Source: Notamacropus eugenii
Taxonomy: Eukaryota; Chordata; Mammalia; Diprotodontia; Macropodidae
Direction: 5' to 3'
DNA length: 64,000 nt
Assembly (NCBI RefSeq): GCF_028372415.1
Contig: NC_092876.1
Location: forward strand, 226,163,528 to 226,227,527
Shown here: piece by piece, positions 12,421-25,305 of the stretch
Layout of the letters: every line of letters begins with the position of its first letter
How positions within the stretch are numbered: position 1 is the first letter of the stretch
Notes under the pieces: generated by a model
The model's input: only the letters and a program-made list of their open reading frames with translations
Told to the model about the DNA's origin: nothing
Database searches by the model: none
Position numbers and translations under genes: made by a program

Positions 12421-15395
12421 TGCAGGTAACTCTAAAAGATGATGAGTTACAAGCTGCAGATGTGCATAGGAACAGGGGGTTTCCTTAACAGGATACCTCC
12501 ACACCAATAACAAACATCAGAAATCTGAACCAAAAGATAACCAAAGAATGAAAAATAGTAAGAAGATAAATAAAAACAAAAGAAAGCTCACAAGTAGAAA
12601 AAGTCAGAGGATCTTGACCTACCTATGATATCAGGGTATGATCAGGTATGATCCAGATGGTCAGTTGTATGATTTTTTTTTTAACCAGGTTGAACTAAAA
12701 ATATTTTTGTCTGTAGTCACAATCTGTACTGTGTTAATTCAGTTCAATTTAATTTCCTAGTAAGAGAAACAAAGCTTGGATTAGGAACTTTTCTCATGGC
12801 AGTCTGGTAGGGGGTTTTGACATAGATACAAACAAATATAATACAAAATAATGTAGACTTGGTAAGAATGTCTAAAACAAAGTGTTATAGATAAGGTTCA
12901 GGAGCAAGGGTAGAGAATGAAGGATTTTCTTTTGTTTGTTTTTGTTTTTACTAATGTGGGGACAAAGGAAGACACTGCAGAGAAAGTAACATTTGAGCTG
13001 AGCTTTAAAGGATGGGTAGAATTTCCAACAGAATAGTACTTACATAAATGTGCTAGTGATGTCATGCATTACTCAGTCTATTATGACTTTGCAAGTACAA
13101 GTCTTTCATAACTTTGCAGGCCTTCAGTTATCTACCACAGTTCCATTTAGCCTCCCCAGAAATCTTTGCTTCACCCTTTGACTCCTAAAGGAAACTGCAC
13201 CTGTGTCTACACATAAGGATTTTCATGTCGGTAAGACCATTCTTATCATGAATATTCTACTGAAATGTCAATGGCTTCTAAGAACACTCAAAAGTGACTG
13301 TTGGTAAGATGTGGTTTCCAATGATAGGATCTGAGCATAGGGCATATGATGTAAAGAGGACAGATGTTACATGTAAACACCTAGTTTATCCCTTCATGCT
13401 TTCTTCCGTAGACAGTAAGTTTGGTCTGTTATAACACAGAAGGCAGGTGTATTATCCAGCAAAAAAATAAGTGATCATTAGAGAGCAGGGGAAGGAAAAA
13501 AGAGAGAGAGACTGTGAAGGGAGAAAAGGAAAGGAAGGGAGAAAGAAAAGGAAAACCATTGACATGGATCTATAGTTCAAGAGATGGTGATTATATAGGT
13601 GATTATAGGTATTTTCAATACTATCAGAGGTTCTGTTGTTCACAACCTTGATATCTTCAATAAATCACTGATACTGGGAGAGCAGGGAGCAGGAACAGAG
13701 CTCAATCCGTTGGAGGTAAAAGAAACAGGCTCATAGGCAAAAGCCATCAATTATCCCTCTCCATGGATGGGGCCTACCTTTAGACCAACATTAGCCGTTG
13801 TTATATTTCACATGATGTTTGGGTTCCTCTCAAAAGGTTAGGAAAAAGAAAGAAGATGTAGTCAACATTTTGATGAGCTTTCTATTAAATATCCTATGTT
13901 TTGTTTTTACATGTTCTCAAGGAACAGTGTATATGTGTATTAGCCCAAGTTAAATGTTGAGAAAAATGACATTTTTTTTAAACATGGAAAAAAAATAAAC
14001 TATAATTTACCAACAGACTATGCTCCAGAAGAAGACCTAGAGTCATCCACCATCAAAGAGAAGTTGTTAGGAGAGAGAAGGGGAGGAATGATAGAACTAT
14101 TAATTGTATTAAGCAAGAAAACTACCTGATTATTATCACTCAGTCTGGACACAGTGGAAATTAAGATGTTATAACCACAAACGTTAAGAGACATAATGGA
14201 TAAATAATAACAGAATAAAGGAGAATTGTCAAAAATCTACATTTCTTCTATTTCCCCCATTATTTTGGCTTCTTTTGGAATAAAGCCCCACAGATATACT
14301 CTTTTTAAAGAAACTCTCCAATTCCCATTTTAATCACCTTTGACTCTGAGACAGGGGTCCCTGTCTCTATCACTTTCCCCAGGGGAAGATATGAACCTCT
14401 TGTATTTTATTGGTCAAGTTTTCTTTTGTTGGTACTGCTAGGAATGGGAAACTTCCTTGAAAATCCTTTAAAGAAGGACTTTCAAATTAGAATGGTTAGG
14501 AGCCCTCATTAACGTCACAGAACTCGTCTAACTATCTGCTCCAACAAAAGTTTGAAGATATAAGAATTGAGCAGTCACATCCCTTTGACACCCAGGCCAA
14601 TTCTTCCTAACAAACCACCCCCAATTTAAAAACATTCTCTACTCATCCATCTTTTCCTATGTCCTCTTACTCCATAAAAGAACCATAGCCACTCTTCTCT
14701 ATCACTCCCCTATTCCTTTTCTCTCTCTCTTCAAAGGCCATCCTATGATTCCTGTTCACTATCCTCCTATTGTTATTTTCTACATTCATCCCACTCCTTC
14801 TCACATTGACCATTCTGTCCTAGCATGAAAGTGATACGAAAAAAAGACAACCCCCAAATCTCAGAATATCCACAAATCATTTCATTAACTTGTTGATCAA
14901 ACATAAAATATAAATCCTCATATAGAACCAGGCTTTTCCAGTTGATGCATTTGGCTCACAATCTGCTCTTTTACTGAAGTGTGGTTAATCTCTTCAAACT
15001 GTCTCAATAGTACTCTTGATACGATTTGGCCCGCTGAAGCTTCAACATTAGAGTAGGGGGAAATATGATTTTTATATATGGCTAGGGTCGGCCACATTCA
15101 CAGACTACATCCGGGGCTAGAAAATAGCAATTTAAATATTATCTTCACTTCATATACTAAAGGTAAATATTTTAATTCCTTATGTTCCTGAGGACAAAAT
15201 ACTTGTCAAATGTACTTTTCTAGTTATACTAGTTTAGAAATGTTGTCAAGACAGTGTAATAAAATCTTTGTGCCTTAGTTATGCTATCAGTAAAAGGGAG
15301 GGTAGTATTAGCTCCTTTATTTCCTCCTTACAAGAGTATGGTAGGATGGTAAATGAAAGTTTTGAATGTTCATACAAAAGGACTGAGAAAAAAAA
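12421..15395. other. Mostly unique sequence
   Basis: No exon recognised. A short reversed L2-like piece lies at ~12960-13030 and a GA-rich stretch at ~13485-13555. The pyrimidine-rich part at 14640-14820 may be a worn LINE, but no family could be assigned. Confidence 0.5.
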
Positions 15396-15398
15396 CAT

Positions 15399-15479
<81 letters not shown>

Positions 15480-15480
15480 A
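15399..15480 (+). repeat. (TA)(TG)n(TA) microsatellite
   Basis: TATATA, then about 30 TG units with one GG interruption, then TATATATATA. Confidence 0.98.
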
Positions 15481-15654
15481 AACCAAAGTGCTGGATAAAT
15501 CAAATATAGCAGGAGAAGACTTCCTCTTCCCAAAGTTATACTTAATTATATTTTTTATAATGGAGGCCGAAAATGGAAAGAATCTTTTCCTGGTCTTCCC
15601 ATATACCATTTTTTTCCTTAAAAATTCATTTGTTAGGAATTTCTCTGCTTATTC

Positions 15655-15893
15655 TAGCATAGCATAGTTAATAGAGTATTGGACTTGGCATCAAATAAGA
15701 CCTAGGTTAAAATATTGCTTTGATATTACATGGGCCACCACTTAATTTCTCATTTTCCTCAGTGGTAAGACCAACATGATAATCCATATGGTACCTACTT
15801 CATAGGTTTGTTGTGAGGCCCAAATAACATAAGGTAGTTAAAGCATTTTTTGCAAACTTTAAGGTACTATAGAGATAAGTCCTTACTATTATT
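15655..15893 (+). mobile_element. MAR1/THER1-type CORE-SINE
   Basis: 'catagcatagttaatagagtattggacttgg' head. Tail 'gtacctacttcataggtttgttgtgagg ... aactttaaggtactatagag'. Confidence 0.75.
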
Positions 15894-15894
15894 C

Positions 15895-16589
15895 CAAATG
15901 AATTCCAGCTTTTCTGAATTTTTATTCTGGCAGCATAATTGCCAAGTTACTAAAAACAGAATGTTCCTTGGTTTGCCCATATGCAAAAATTCCATTTAAT
16001 CCACCTTACTTAAATTTATCCTTAATGTTTTTTAAAATTGTTTCAACATAGACCATCGTATACTTTCTTTCTAGCCTTAGTAAGGTTTATTTTTCTGTTT
16101 TTTGAGACTAAACTGGAATCTTACTGTTTGTGATGGAACAGGACGTTCTTCCCTTTGAAAGAGGTAAGAAACAGACAGTAGTGATAGACACCCAACTAGC
16201 AATGGATTTCTGCTTGAAAATCAGTTGTTCTGGCCCACCTGTTTTAGGTTTGAGTGAGTTGCTTTCCTTAGTCAGTTCCATTCTAAATAGGTACTTCTTT
16301 GTTGTTATATAAAAGAAATAGAATCCATTGCAATTAGTACTAAAAAAAAGAAAGCTAAAATTCTCTCTGTTTGTAATAGAGACATTTGGGCATTTTACCC
16401 TATTTGAAATAGTTTTACTTCTAGATGTCATACATTTACAGAAAGCTTCTGTTACCAGAAATGCTATTTTTCATAAAATGTCACATTAGAAAATATTGGT
16501 TGATGATAATCAAGTAATCTTAGTCTGGTACATACCTTTTAATGACATGTCTATAACCAAAAAGAAATTAGGATCTAAAGGTAATCAGA
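15895..16589. other. Unique sequence
   Basis: Overlapping open frames of 60-107 codons on both strands at 16108-16431 show no known protein features. They are treated as chance. Confidence 0.5.
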
Positions 16590-16760
16590 TTAAATATGTA
16601 TCTGTATCAGATTGTTTGCTGACTTGGGGAGGGGGGAGGAGAAAGAATGGAGAAAGAAGGGAGGGTAGGAGAAAAATTTGGAACTCAAAATCTCATAAAA
16701 AATGAATGTTGAAAACTATCTTTACATGTTATTGGCAAAAAGTAAAATACTATTTACACA
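16590..16760 (+). mobile_element. LINE-1 extreme 3' end
   Basis: 'tatcagattgtttgctgacttgggga', a G/A-rich tract, then 'aatttggaactcaaaatctcat' and 'atgttgaaaactatctttacatg'. This is the marsupial L1 3' UTR end in sense orientation, heavily 5'-truncated. Confidence 0.9.
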
Positions 16761-16844
16761 AAAAACAAAGGTAATTAGACTTTAGTCCTAAAGGAATTGC
16801 TATGAATGAACCAGTGATTTAAATGTCACAGAGTTATGTAAGCT

Positions 16845-16960
16845 GCTTGAGGTCATAGAATATTTTTTTTTGCTTTTAAATTTTATCCCCAGCACTTAGC
16901 ACAGTGCTTGGCACTTTGTAAGAGCTTAATAAATGTTTGTTGATTGACTGATGAATGGGA
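16845..16960 (+). mobile_element. L2 3'-end fragment
   Basis: 'ccccagcacttagcacagtgcttggcac...gagcttaataaatgtttgttgattgact'. Confidence 0.8.
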
Positions 16961-17619
16961 TCAGGTGAAGAGAGAAACATGTTTAAAAGAGGGTGGTGTG
17001 TAAGCATAGGGAAGTCAGTAACAAACTTTTATTTTCTTTTGTTTGTATGCGTGTATAAGAGAGAGAGGCAAGAATAGGTATCAGAAGATGTACATTTATA
17101 AATAATGTTAGCAATGCTAGAGTTTGGAATGAGTTGGAATTGGTGAAGAATACTTAGGACAACAAAAGAATGGCCTTTTTTCAGCATGGTGAAACAAAAA
17201 GAAAATAAAAGAGCCCTTTTTTCCAGCATGGAAAGGGCTGTGACAATGAACCATGGATTGAAGATAGAACTACTCAGCCCTTATTTCGTGTTTGTTTTCT
17301 CCATTAGGGAGGATAATCTTTGGGCTATGGATAGCAAAAACAAACAGGAACAAAAACAAAACAAAAATATTGAAACCTAAGGCAGTGGATGACATAATAA
17401 GAAAATTGCCAGCTGGCCTCATTGAGTTCAGATGATCAGACTGAAATAAATGAAAAAGAGAGTGATGAAGGAATTGGTATATATAGTTACTGAGCTGATG
17501 TCAGTGATCATTTTTAAACTGTGGAGAATGGGAGAGACACAAGTGACAGAGAGAAAGGTAGGTGTCATCCTTATTTCCAAAGGTAGGAAGAGGATAGTCT
17601 ATGAACTGTAGGTAGTTGA
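16961..17619. other. No gene recognised; A-rich patches
   Basis: A local short repeat: 'atggccttttttcagcatgg' near 17170 resembles 'gagcccttttttccagcatgg' at ~17211, about 40 bp away. Otherwise unremarkable. Confidence 0.45.
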
Positions 17620-18655
17620 ACTTCACTCTCTCGATGATTTTATTGGCTTGTGGATTTAATTATGATCTCTATGGAGATGACTCATAGACAAATACAGCCC
17701 TATTCTCTCCTGTGAGCTTGAGTTATGCATCATCAACTGCCTATTGAACTGGAGATTCCAGAGGCATGTCAAATTTAATATGTTGAAAATAGAATTCATG
17801 ATCTTTTTCCAAAACTCATCCCTTTTCCAAACTTCCCCATAGCTATTGAAGCCACTACCATTCTCCCAGTATCCCAAATTCAGAATCCTTGGCATTATTC
17901 TCAACTAAAAAACTCACTCTCAATCACCCCATATATTCAATCAGTTGTCAAATCTTTCCATTTCTATATGCACAATATTTCTCACATATAACTCTTCTTA
18001 ATATCCAACATCTTAATGAAGTCTTTCATCACCTCTTACCTATGCTATTACAATACCCTCTTAATTAATCTCCCTGCCTCAAATCTTTTCCCACTCCAAT
18101 AGCTGCCAAAGTGATTTTCCTTACGTGCTGATTTGACTGTCACTTTCCTACTCAATAACCTTCAGTAGCTCCCTTTTAGCTATAGCATAAAACACAAACT
18201 CCTCTGTTTAGTATTTAGAGCATTTCACAACCTGGGCCCAATCTATCTTTCCAGTCTCAGTGTACATTGAGCTCTCCTCCTTCACACTGTGATTCAGTCA
18301 TGCTGACCTCTCTGTTCTTTCTAGTTGACACTCCATCTAATTTCTCTGGACCTTACCATAGACTGTCCTCCATCCCTGGAATGTACTTCTTCAGAGGATT
18401 CTTCTCTTTTTTTTGAGACACAAAGAAAAAACCACTTACTACATGAAGTCTTTCCTTATTGCCCTTCCATCTGCTAATGCTATTTCTCTTTAAATATTTT
18501 TTTATTGTATAAATACAAATGCATGTATTTATCTACTACATTAAATGGTAAACTTCTCAGGTGTGGTAGATGAACTGTTCCTTATATTTTTATTCCCTTT
18601 ATTTAGCACAGTATCTGATATGTAACTGGAGCTTAATAAATTATTTAATTGTTGT
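17620..18655 (+). mobile_element. LINE L2 3' portion
   Basis: 'atctctatggagatgactcatag' (YADDS-like site, worn), 'gaggcatgtcaaatttaatatg', 'ctccctgcctcaaatc', 'cctgggcccaatctatctttccag' and the end 'ttagcacagtatctgatatgtaactggagcttaataaat'. About 1 kb, no intact frame. Confidence 0.85.
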
Positions 18656-18812
18656 GTTCATCTGTCATTTTTGAAGAAGACTATGACATCAGAGAAATGA
18701 TGACATGAATTGCATTGGGCTTTGTTTTGAGGGAGGGAGGGCTGTGCAAAGTCATCAGCCTCACCTTTTCCTCCAGAGCCATCTGGATCCAATGATCAGA
18801 TATTCATCGAGA
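18656..18812 (-). mobile_element. SINE-B, head missing
   Basis: Antisense tail 'gaagaagactatgacatcagagaaatgatg', 'gggagggagggctgtgc' and 'gagccatctggatccaatga'. The left edge falls exactly at the L2 3' end. Confidence 0.8.
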
Positions 18813-19381
18813 GAGAGAACAAGACATAGAGAGGGACAGACAGACAGAAAGAGACAGAGAAATAGGCAGACAGAAGAGGTACAAAGACAAAGTCTTGCAG
18901 GCAACTCAAAGTTGGGGACAGGAGTACATAATATGAATCATAAACTCAGCAAAGGAGACTTAGAATGAGCAGTCAGACAGGTAGGAGGAGAGGACCAAAA
19001 GAGAGTCATGTCACCAAAAGCCAACCAACCAAACTCAACAACAGAAGTGAGAGAACATCCAGGTCAAGGCGAACATTGATGCTGCATCAAGAAAGATGAT
19101 TGATAATCTTGGATAGAATAGCTTTCATCAAATGGTAGAGTAGAAAGTCAAAGTGCAAAGGGTAATAAAAGACTGGGAGGTAAGGCTGAGGAGGCAAGAT
19201 TTGCATATGACATTTTTTTAAGGAATTGGACCATAAATTGGAGAAAACATATAGAATAAAACCTGGAAGGGATAGTACGATCAAGTGAAGATTTTTTTAA
19301 GGATGATGAAGGTTTGGAAATGTTAGTTCTTATGGGCATCAGGGAAAATAGCAGTAGATAAAGAGATCAACGAGAGAAAGG
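18813..19381. other. GA/GACA-rich patch then unique sequence
   Basis: Purine-rich 'gacagacagacagaaagagac' tract at 18810-18880. No gene. Confidence 0.5.
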
Positions 19382-19550
19382 TTGTGTTTGTCCTTCGTTC
19401 TTGAAGAGGACCATGACATCCAGATGTGACTTGCAGTTGACTGATTTGAGTGAGGGAGGGCTGTGCAAAGTCACCAACCTCACTGTCTTCTCCTGAGCCA
19501 TCTGGGTCCAGTGGCCTGATATTCATCCAGTCATCCTGATGAGAGAAAGA
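19382..19550 (-). mobile_element. SINE-B, head missing
   Basis: 'tgtccttcgttcttgaagaggaccatgacatc', 'gagtgagggagggctgtgc' and 'ctgagccatctgggtccagtg'. Truncated at a similar point to the copy 700 bp upstream. Confidence 0.8.
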
Positions 19551-19569
19551 GTGACAGTGGGATTGAGCA

Positions 19570-19708
19570 GAGACTCTTAAATTGTATAGGAAAAAATACA
19601 TCTATCATTCCCTTAGTTACTTAAAAACATTAATCTGGGAAGGGTCCACAGATTTTACCAGACTACTAAAGAGGTCCATGACACACAAAAATGATTAAGA
19701 ACCTCCCT
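19570..19708 (+). mobile_element. Short nonautonomous DNA-transposon-like element (copy 1)
   Basis: 'ggtccacagattttaccagactactaaagaggtccatgacacac...gattaagaacct'. It shares order and wording with 54067-54272. The left end is worn. Confidence 0.55.
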
Positions 19709-20967
19709 GACAAAGAGTCAATAAAGGAAGAGCAGAGAAATTGCTATACAATGGTGGTAAACCAGTTAAGAATAGATAATATAATTTTGTAGTGGATCCA
19801 ATCAACAAGATCTTGTGACTTCCTCCAGTGAGATTCAGCACTGTGCCAGTAGGATCAGAGGAGGCTGCTACACTGCCAGGACTAATCTGAGTTTCCAGTT
19901 TGAAAAGAGATGAGTGGCAATAAGGCAAGGAGGTAAAGAATTAAAGGGTAAATGACAGTGTACGGTTGAATTGATGAATTATAGGAATAAAACTTCAAAG
20001 GGAGGGAGATCAGAGGAGGGGTATTCAAATGAAGACTGGATACTCACCTGGCCATGGTGTAGAGGGGATTTCTCTTCAGGTACAAGTAGGACTAGATGGC
20101 CCTTTTACCTCTTGGACATGATAACTCTGCAACAAGAAAGAGGAAGAAAAAGGGGCCACAATAATATTTGTGACCTTTAGAAAAATGAAGCAGGACTAAG
20201 GACCTGCTATAATCTGTGGAATGGTCAGTTTTGTTAAGATAATCAAATCCATCCAGTATGAAGCTTTTTTTTTTTTTTTATCAATAATCGAGTTTGTAAA
20301 AAAGTCTTGGTCTTATTTGATCTCTTTTATATTTTATAATATATTCAAGGACACAAGAACATAGAAGTTGGTGTTTAGCTCTGGTTTTGGTCCTCTGGGA
20401 TCCTTGCAATTCAACAGACTATGAGCATTATCAAAAGTCCTTGAGACAGCTATCTCAGAGCTCTATAAACACATGGACAAAAAAGACAAAGAAGAAAAAA
20501 ATCAGCTATTTTGCAGGTGGCACAATGTACCAGGAAAACACTTCACAGGACCAAATATTTTTGTTGGCAATGCAGACTAAAATTTGCCACCATATTCTGT
20601 TAGTTGGGGAGACTACTCACTTCTAATATATTGACTGATAAGTATACAAGTCAGTAATACAATGAAACTGTCACCAATGGTAGCTTTTCATTCCATAACC
20701 CTGAAATGTCAAGCATTCTTATCCCCAGACGTCTAGATACTGTCTACTGCAGAGAGAAAAGTCCAGCCCCTCTGTTTTTTTATGTCCCAGCTGTTCTTGA
20801 ACCACACTGTACACTTAGCAAGAAAAAAAAGGCAGCATTTAACCACTTAGTCGCCCCTTCCCCTAACCTTCTTTTTCTCTTCTGGGCTATATACTTTCTC
20901 CATTGTTTCACCTGGGTTTTTTCCTCGGTGTTTCTCTGATCTTTATTGTCCTATTCCCCCTACCTAG
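19709..20967. other. No gene recognised
   Basis: 19709-20240 is purine-rich and may be a worn reversed LINE. There is a poly-T run at ~20265-20279. 20300-20900 appears unique. No exon signals. Confidence 0.4.
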
Positions 20968-21213
20968 GGCAGATAAATGGCACAGTGGATGGATCACTGG
21001 GCCTACAGGCAGTAAGACTCATCTTCCTGAGTTCAAATCAGGGCCTCAGACACTTGAAAGCTGTGTGACCCTGCTCAAGTCATTTAACCCTGTTGGCCTC
21101 AGCTCATCATCTTTAAAAATGAGATGGAGAAGGAAACCACAAACCACTTCAGTATCTTTGCCAAGAAAACCCCCCAGTGGGGCCACAAAGAGTCTGACGT
21201 GACTGAACAACCC
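20968..21213 (+). mobile_element. SINE-A, near full length
   Basis: 'gggcagataaatggcacagtggatgg' head, 'gtgtgaccctgctcaagtcatttaaccctgttggcctc', and RTE-like tail 'gccacaaagagtctgacgtgactgaacaac'. Confidence 0.88.
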
Positions 21214-21917
21214 CTTCCTGGTTCCAACATGTTTTTTTAAAAAATGAAAATGCATTCCCTTCTTCATGCAAATAAAAGTATTTATTTTTTATATGACTGA
21301 CCAACAAACAAGGACAGAAAGAGTTATCCAAGCTATAACATTTTCTTTTATACCTCTCTCCCCCTTTCTTTACTTTCCACTGTGGGTATTTGTGAACAAG
21401 CGATATTTGGGAAGGCAACTAATGAAAAGCTGAACTAAGAAAGAAGAGACTATCTTTTGGGAGCCTCATAGATAGAGTATGACAGTAATGTGGTGTCCGG
21501 GCTACAGATCCACTCTCTAGAGTGGAAATAGTGTCCAATTTTCTTTGTCACCATGAGCCTTGTAGACATAAGGCTTTGTGAAGAATTTCAACAGTGTGGC
21601 TCTGGAGTCATGCTTAACCTTGCTATAAAATCCTAGGAGTAGTTCCATAGCTTCTATATAGTGAACTAAAATGAAAGAATATTTCAGGGAAGTTGAGGAA
21701 GATGAATTTGAGCATACTTTAAAGATACTTTATTTGAGAAATATGAATTAAAATCTTACCAAATTAATATTTCATAAAATGTGAGCACCACATAATTCAC
21801 CATAGGATTGAGAATATGTAGTAATGTGAATATTATAGCGATAATAAATATGTGAAGGACTCATAATTTCCTTTACCTTGGAGCACTTCAAATGACTTTC
21901 TTTGTGGGAATTTTTGG
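21214..21917. other. Unique sequence
   Basis: No feature recognised. Confidence 0.5.
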
Positions 21918-22162
21918 CTAGGCATAATAGTAGTTCTAACACAGGACCTAGAGTCAGGATCACCTGAGTTCAAACCTGGACTCACTCACTTACTAGTTGT
22001 ATTACTCTGGACAAGTCATTTGACCTCTCTCTCCCTCAGTTCCCTCATTTGTAAAATGAAGATAATTAGAGCACCCCTCAGGGCTGTTGTGAGGATGAGA
22101 TACGTGTTTGTAAAACACTTTGCCAACCTCAAGCCATTATATAGATTCTGGCTATTATTAAT
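21918..22162 (+). mobile_element. MAR1/THER1-type CORE-SINE
   Basis: 'ggcataatagtagttctaacacagg' head, 'ccctcatttgtaaaatgaagataattagagcacc' and tail 'cagggctgttgtgaggatgag'. Nearly complete. Confidence 0.82.
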
Positions 22163-22199
22163 TTGCCCAAGGCTGACCATCTAGTATATCCAATGGAGG

Positions 22200-22395
22200 A
22201 CCAGTATAGGATTAGACCTTTGTAACTGGAAGGGAATGTACAAATCCAACTTTCTCATTTTACAAATGAGGAAAGTGAGGTACAGAAAGGAGAAATGAGT
22301 TGCCCAAAGTCCCATAGGTAGGTAGTAGCAGAGTTTGGATTTGAACTCAGGGCCTCTGATTCCAAATCTCTTATTCATTCTGCTGTAACATGCTG
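22200..22395 (-). mobile_element. MIR3-type SINE
   Basis: 'ctttctcattttacaaatgaggaaagtgaggtacag', 'gagttgcccaaagtcccatagg', 'gatttgaactcagggcctctgattcc', and head 'ttctgctgtaacatgctg'. Confidence 0.78.
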
Positions 22396-22639
22396 TCTCT
22401 TATACAATCTGTGAAAAATGAAAATTGTCCTTTACAAGTATACAAAATATACCATAATGACACACAAAAAGTACAGTTTCAACTGATGATTCCAAACTGT
22501 GTATTCCTAGGGAATAATAATAGCAGTCTTTTCCTGGTCTGAACCTAAAACATAGAGGTCTCTTTATATAGATGGAGATTCCCCCATTCCTTTGGACTTG
22601 CAGGCTCAGAAAGTTGCCTGGGGAGTGAAGAAAAAAGGT

Positions 22640-22738
22640 GAATTGCCCAAAGTCATCTAGCTCATTTTTATTAGAGGAAAAATTTGATCTAGGATTGTCA
22701 AACTCCAAAATTGGCTTTCTACCCATTGTACTACATTT
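22640..22738 (-). mobile_element. MIR3-type fragment
   Basis: 'gaattgcccaaagtcatctagctc' and 'ctacccattgtactac', in reversed SINE order. Confidence 0.55.
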
Positions 22739-23828
22739 TATATCATATATACTATATTTCATATCAGTAGCTATATATAAAATTTTAATACAGTTATCAA
22801 AGGTTTGGATAATTGAGAATATTTTCAGAATATCCTATGAGATAAAATGTACAGTGAGAGACAGCAGCAGTTACCATAGTTTGTATAATTCCCAGTTAAA
22901 GATAACCAGAGAATCAGTTATTGAATACAACCCGGACTTCCTATTTTCGTTTTTTAGCAAGCGATTTAATTATCTTAGTTCATAACTGCTATTCTTTAGG
23001 GGGAGTTAGCACATCAAAATGTTATTTTTGACCCTATAACCAAAATAATTCTTCTTGTTTTTATTATTTTCAGAGCTAATTGGGTTTTTAATGCCATTTT
23101 AATATGCTAACAGAACTGTTATAGAACTAATTCCTATATGACTACTTAACCACAACATAAACCATTTTCACCTTATAGAAAGGATAAGGACAAACAATTG
23201 AGATGTTTAACGATCAAAATCACTCAGTATAAAGTTAAGTGACTTCTTTCTTTTCCCTATAAAAACTGAGCCAAAAGTACTAGAAACATGTGATGAAGTA
23301 GTTAAATCCTTGATAAAAAAAAAATAAGGAATGGAAAAGAATGCAGTCAAGAAAAGACTGTCACTGATACAAGTAGGAAAAAGCATTCTTCATGTCAGAG
23401 AAATCATAGATTGTCATCCATAGGGAGCTCCTGAATCAGGCTGATATGCAGACTTGCCTGCAGGAATTTCATTTATTTCTTATGTTTCGTCATGTTGCAT
23501 GATGAATATAAAGAATGCGGGTGGGTTTCTTGATCAGGACATTGATTTTAATCTACATGTAAAATATTTATATTTGTCTAACATAAGGAACATAAATACA
23601 AGTAACATAATATGAGCTTCAGTGGAATATATTCTCCCTCTTGAAGTCTCATGAGAAAGGCAGAGACATTTTTTCAACCTCTTGAAATTTTTTCCCATGG
23701 TACTGGAGTATTTGTCTAGTATAGAATGTTAACATTTAAAGGACTGAGTTTTACTTATAGAGCAGAGCTCTTGAGGCAAACAACTGAATAAAAAGTGAAA
23801 ACTCTTTGTAAGTATCCATTCTCTACTT
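22739..23828. other. Unique AT-rich sequence
   Basis: No repeat or exon recognised. Confidence 0.5.
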
Positions 23829-23965
23829 CAGTCAGCCAATCAACGAGCATTTACGCAGTGCCTACCGAATGGCAGGCATTGTGCTAAGTGCTGGGGATAC
23901 AAAAGACAAAATTGAAATTGTCTTTACCTTAATGGAACTTACATACTATAGGTGGAGGAAATATG
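23829..23965 (+). mobile_element. L3-like ancient LINE fragment
   Basis: 'caatcaacgagcatttacgcagtgcctaccgaatggcaggcattgtgctaagtgctggggatac'. One of the better-preserved copies of this unit here. Confidence 0.7.
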
Positions 23966-24184
23966 AGTATTTAAGAATACATGAAAAATATGCAAAATAA
24001 ATATCAGGTAATTTTTGAAGGGGAAAGTATTGGAATCTGGGCTAAGGAATCAGAAAATGCCTGATGGTGTTTGATTTCAGCTTGATTTGGAAACCAATGC
24101 TTCCAAAGATGCTCCTTTTTTTTTTTTCCATGTAGGCATTCCTTCCAGTGATGCAGATACTAATCATTCTGTACCTTAGAAGTC

Positions 24185-24960
24185 TTTAAACTTTTTTTTT
24201 AATTATCAAGGATTTTTTCTCTTCCTTTTTCCTATTATGTGTGTGTAGGGGATTGGGTGGCAGAAATCCCTTGTAACAAATAAACATAGTAAAGCAAAAT
24301 AATTCCCATATTGGCCATGTCTAAAAATTATGTGCCTCATTCTCTTAAGTTTGTCATCTCTCTGTTAGGCTGTGGGTAGCCATCTTCATTACTCCTGTGG
24401 AATCATAGTTGATCATTGTGTTGGTCAAGGTTTTTACATATTTAAAAATCGTTTATTTTTACAATGATATTGTAGCATAAATTGTTCTCCTAGTTCAGCT
24501 CACATTATTTTGAATAGGTTCACCAAAGTCTAGATTTCTCTGAATTTCCTAAAATACAGTAATATTCCATTATCTTATTATAGTATAACTTGTTTATCCA
24601 TTTCCTGATAGGCAGATGTGCCCTTAAGTTTCATTCCCTTTCCTATTATGAAAAGAGCTGCTGTAAATATTTTTCATTCCTTTTTCTATTTCTTTGATCA
24701 CTCTGGTTCATATGACTAGTAGTTGTATCACTGGGTCAAAGAATTTGTAAGTAGTAGCTTCATGTCTCTACCAAAAGTGCCTCAAGTGGGCCTATTTTTC
24801 TGAAGCCCTTTCAACATTTGTCATTTTCCATCTTTGTCAACTTTGCCAATTTGTTTAGTGTGATGTAAAAACCTCAAAATTGCTTAAATTTACATTTTTT
24901 CTAATTATTAGTGATTTGGAGTATTTTTTCACATTGCTATAGATTGCCTGGGCTACTTTC
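24185..24960 (-). mobile_element. LINE-1 3' fragment, antisense
   Basis: The reverse of the region seen at 5650-6500: 'ctaaaatacagtaatattccatta', 'gaaaagagctgctgtaaatatttt', 'gtatcactgggtcaaag', 'caacatttgtcattttccatc' and 'ctaattattagtgatttggag'. 5'-truncated relative to L1; left boundary approximate. Confidence 0.85.
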
Positions 24961-25149
24961 CTTAAGAACTTAGCTGACCATTTTTACAAGTTGTGTCCCC
25001 CAAAATTCAGCATGTGGTGGTCAGCCTTCTGCCAATAATGAGCTTCTTTAAACTTCCTGGACTCTCTGAAACAAGAAGCCTTTTTCTGAGTTAGTAGAAA
25101 CTGCTAGCAATCTGCTGGCATGTTCTGAGATCACAAGATTAAGAGGAGC

Positions 25150-25305
25150 AAGGATCCTTAGGTATCCCATAATCCAAATGCTTCATTTTCTAAATTAACA
25201 AATGGAGCCCAGAGAGTTAGTGTTTAGTTCAATCTCACACAGGTAGCAAATAAGAAACTAGGACTCCAAACCTCAGACTCCAAATCCAGGACTCTTCTAC
25301 CTCTT
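25150..25305 (-). mobile_element. MIR3-type SINE
   Basis: 'tcctagg/taggtatcccataatccaaatgcttcattttctaaattaacaaatggagcccagag' and 'ctccaaatccaggactcttctacc'. Confidence 0.65.

Noticed and set aside
15268-15667. Frames across the TG repeat giving Cys/Val or Thr/His runs
   Set aside because: Low-complexity translation of a dinucleotide microsatellite.
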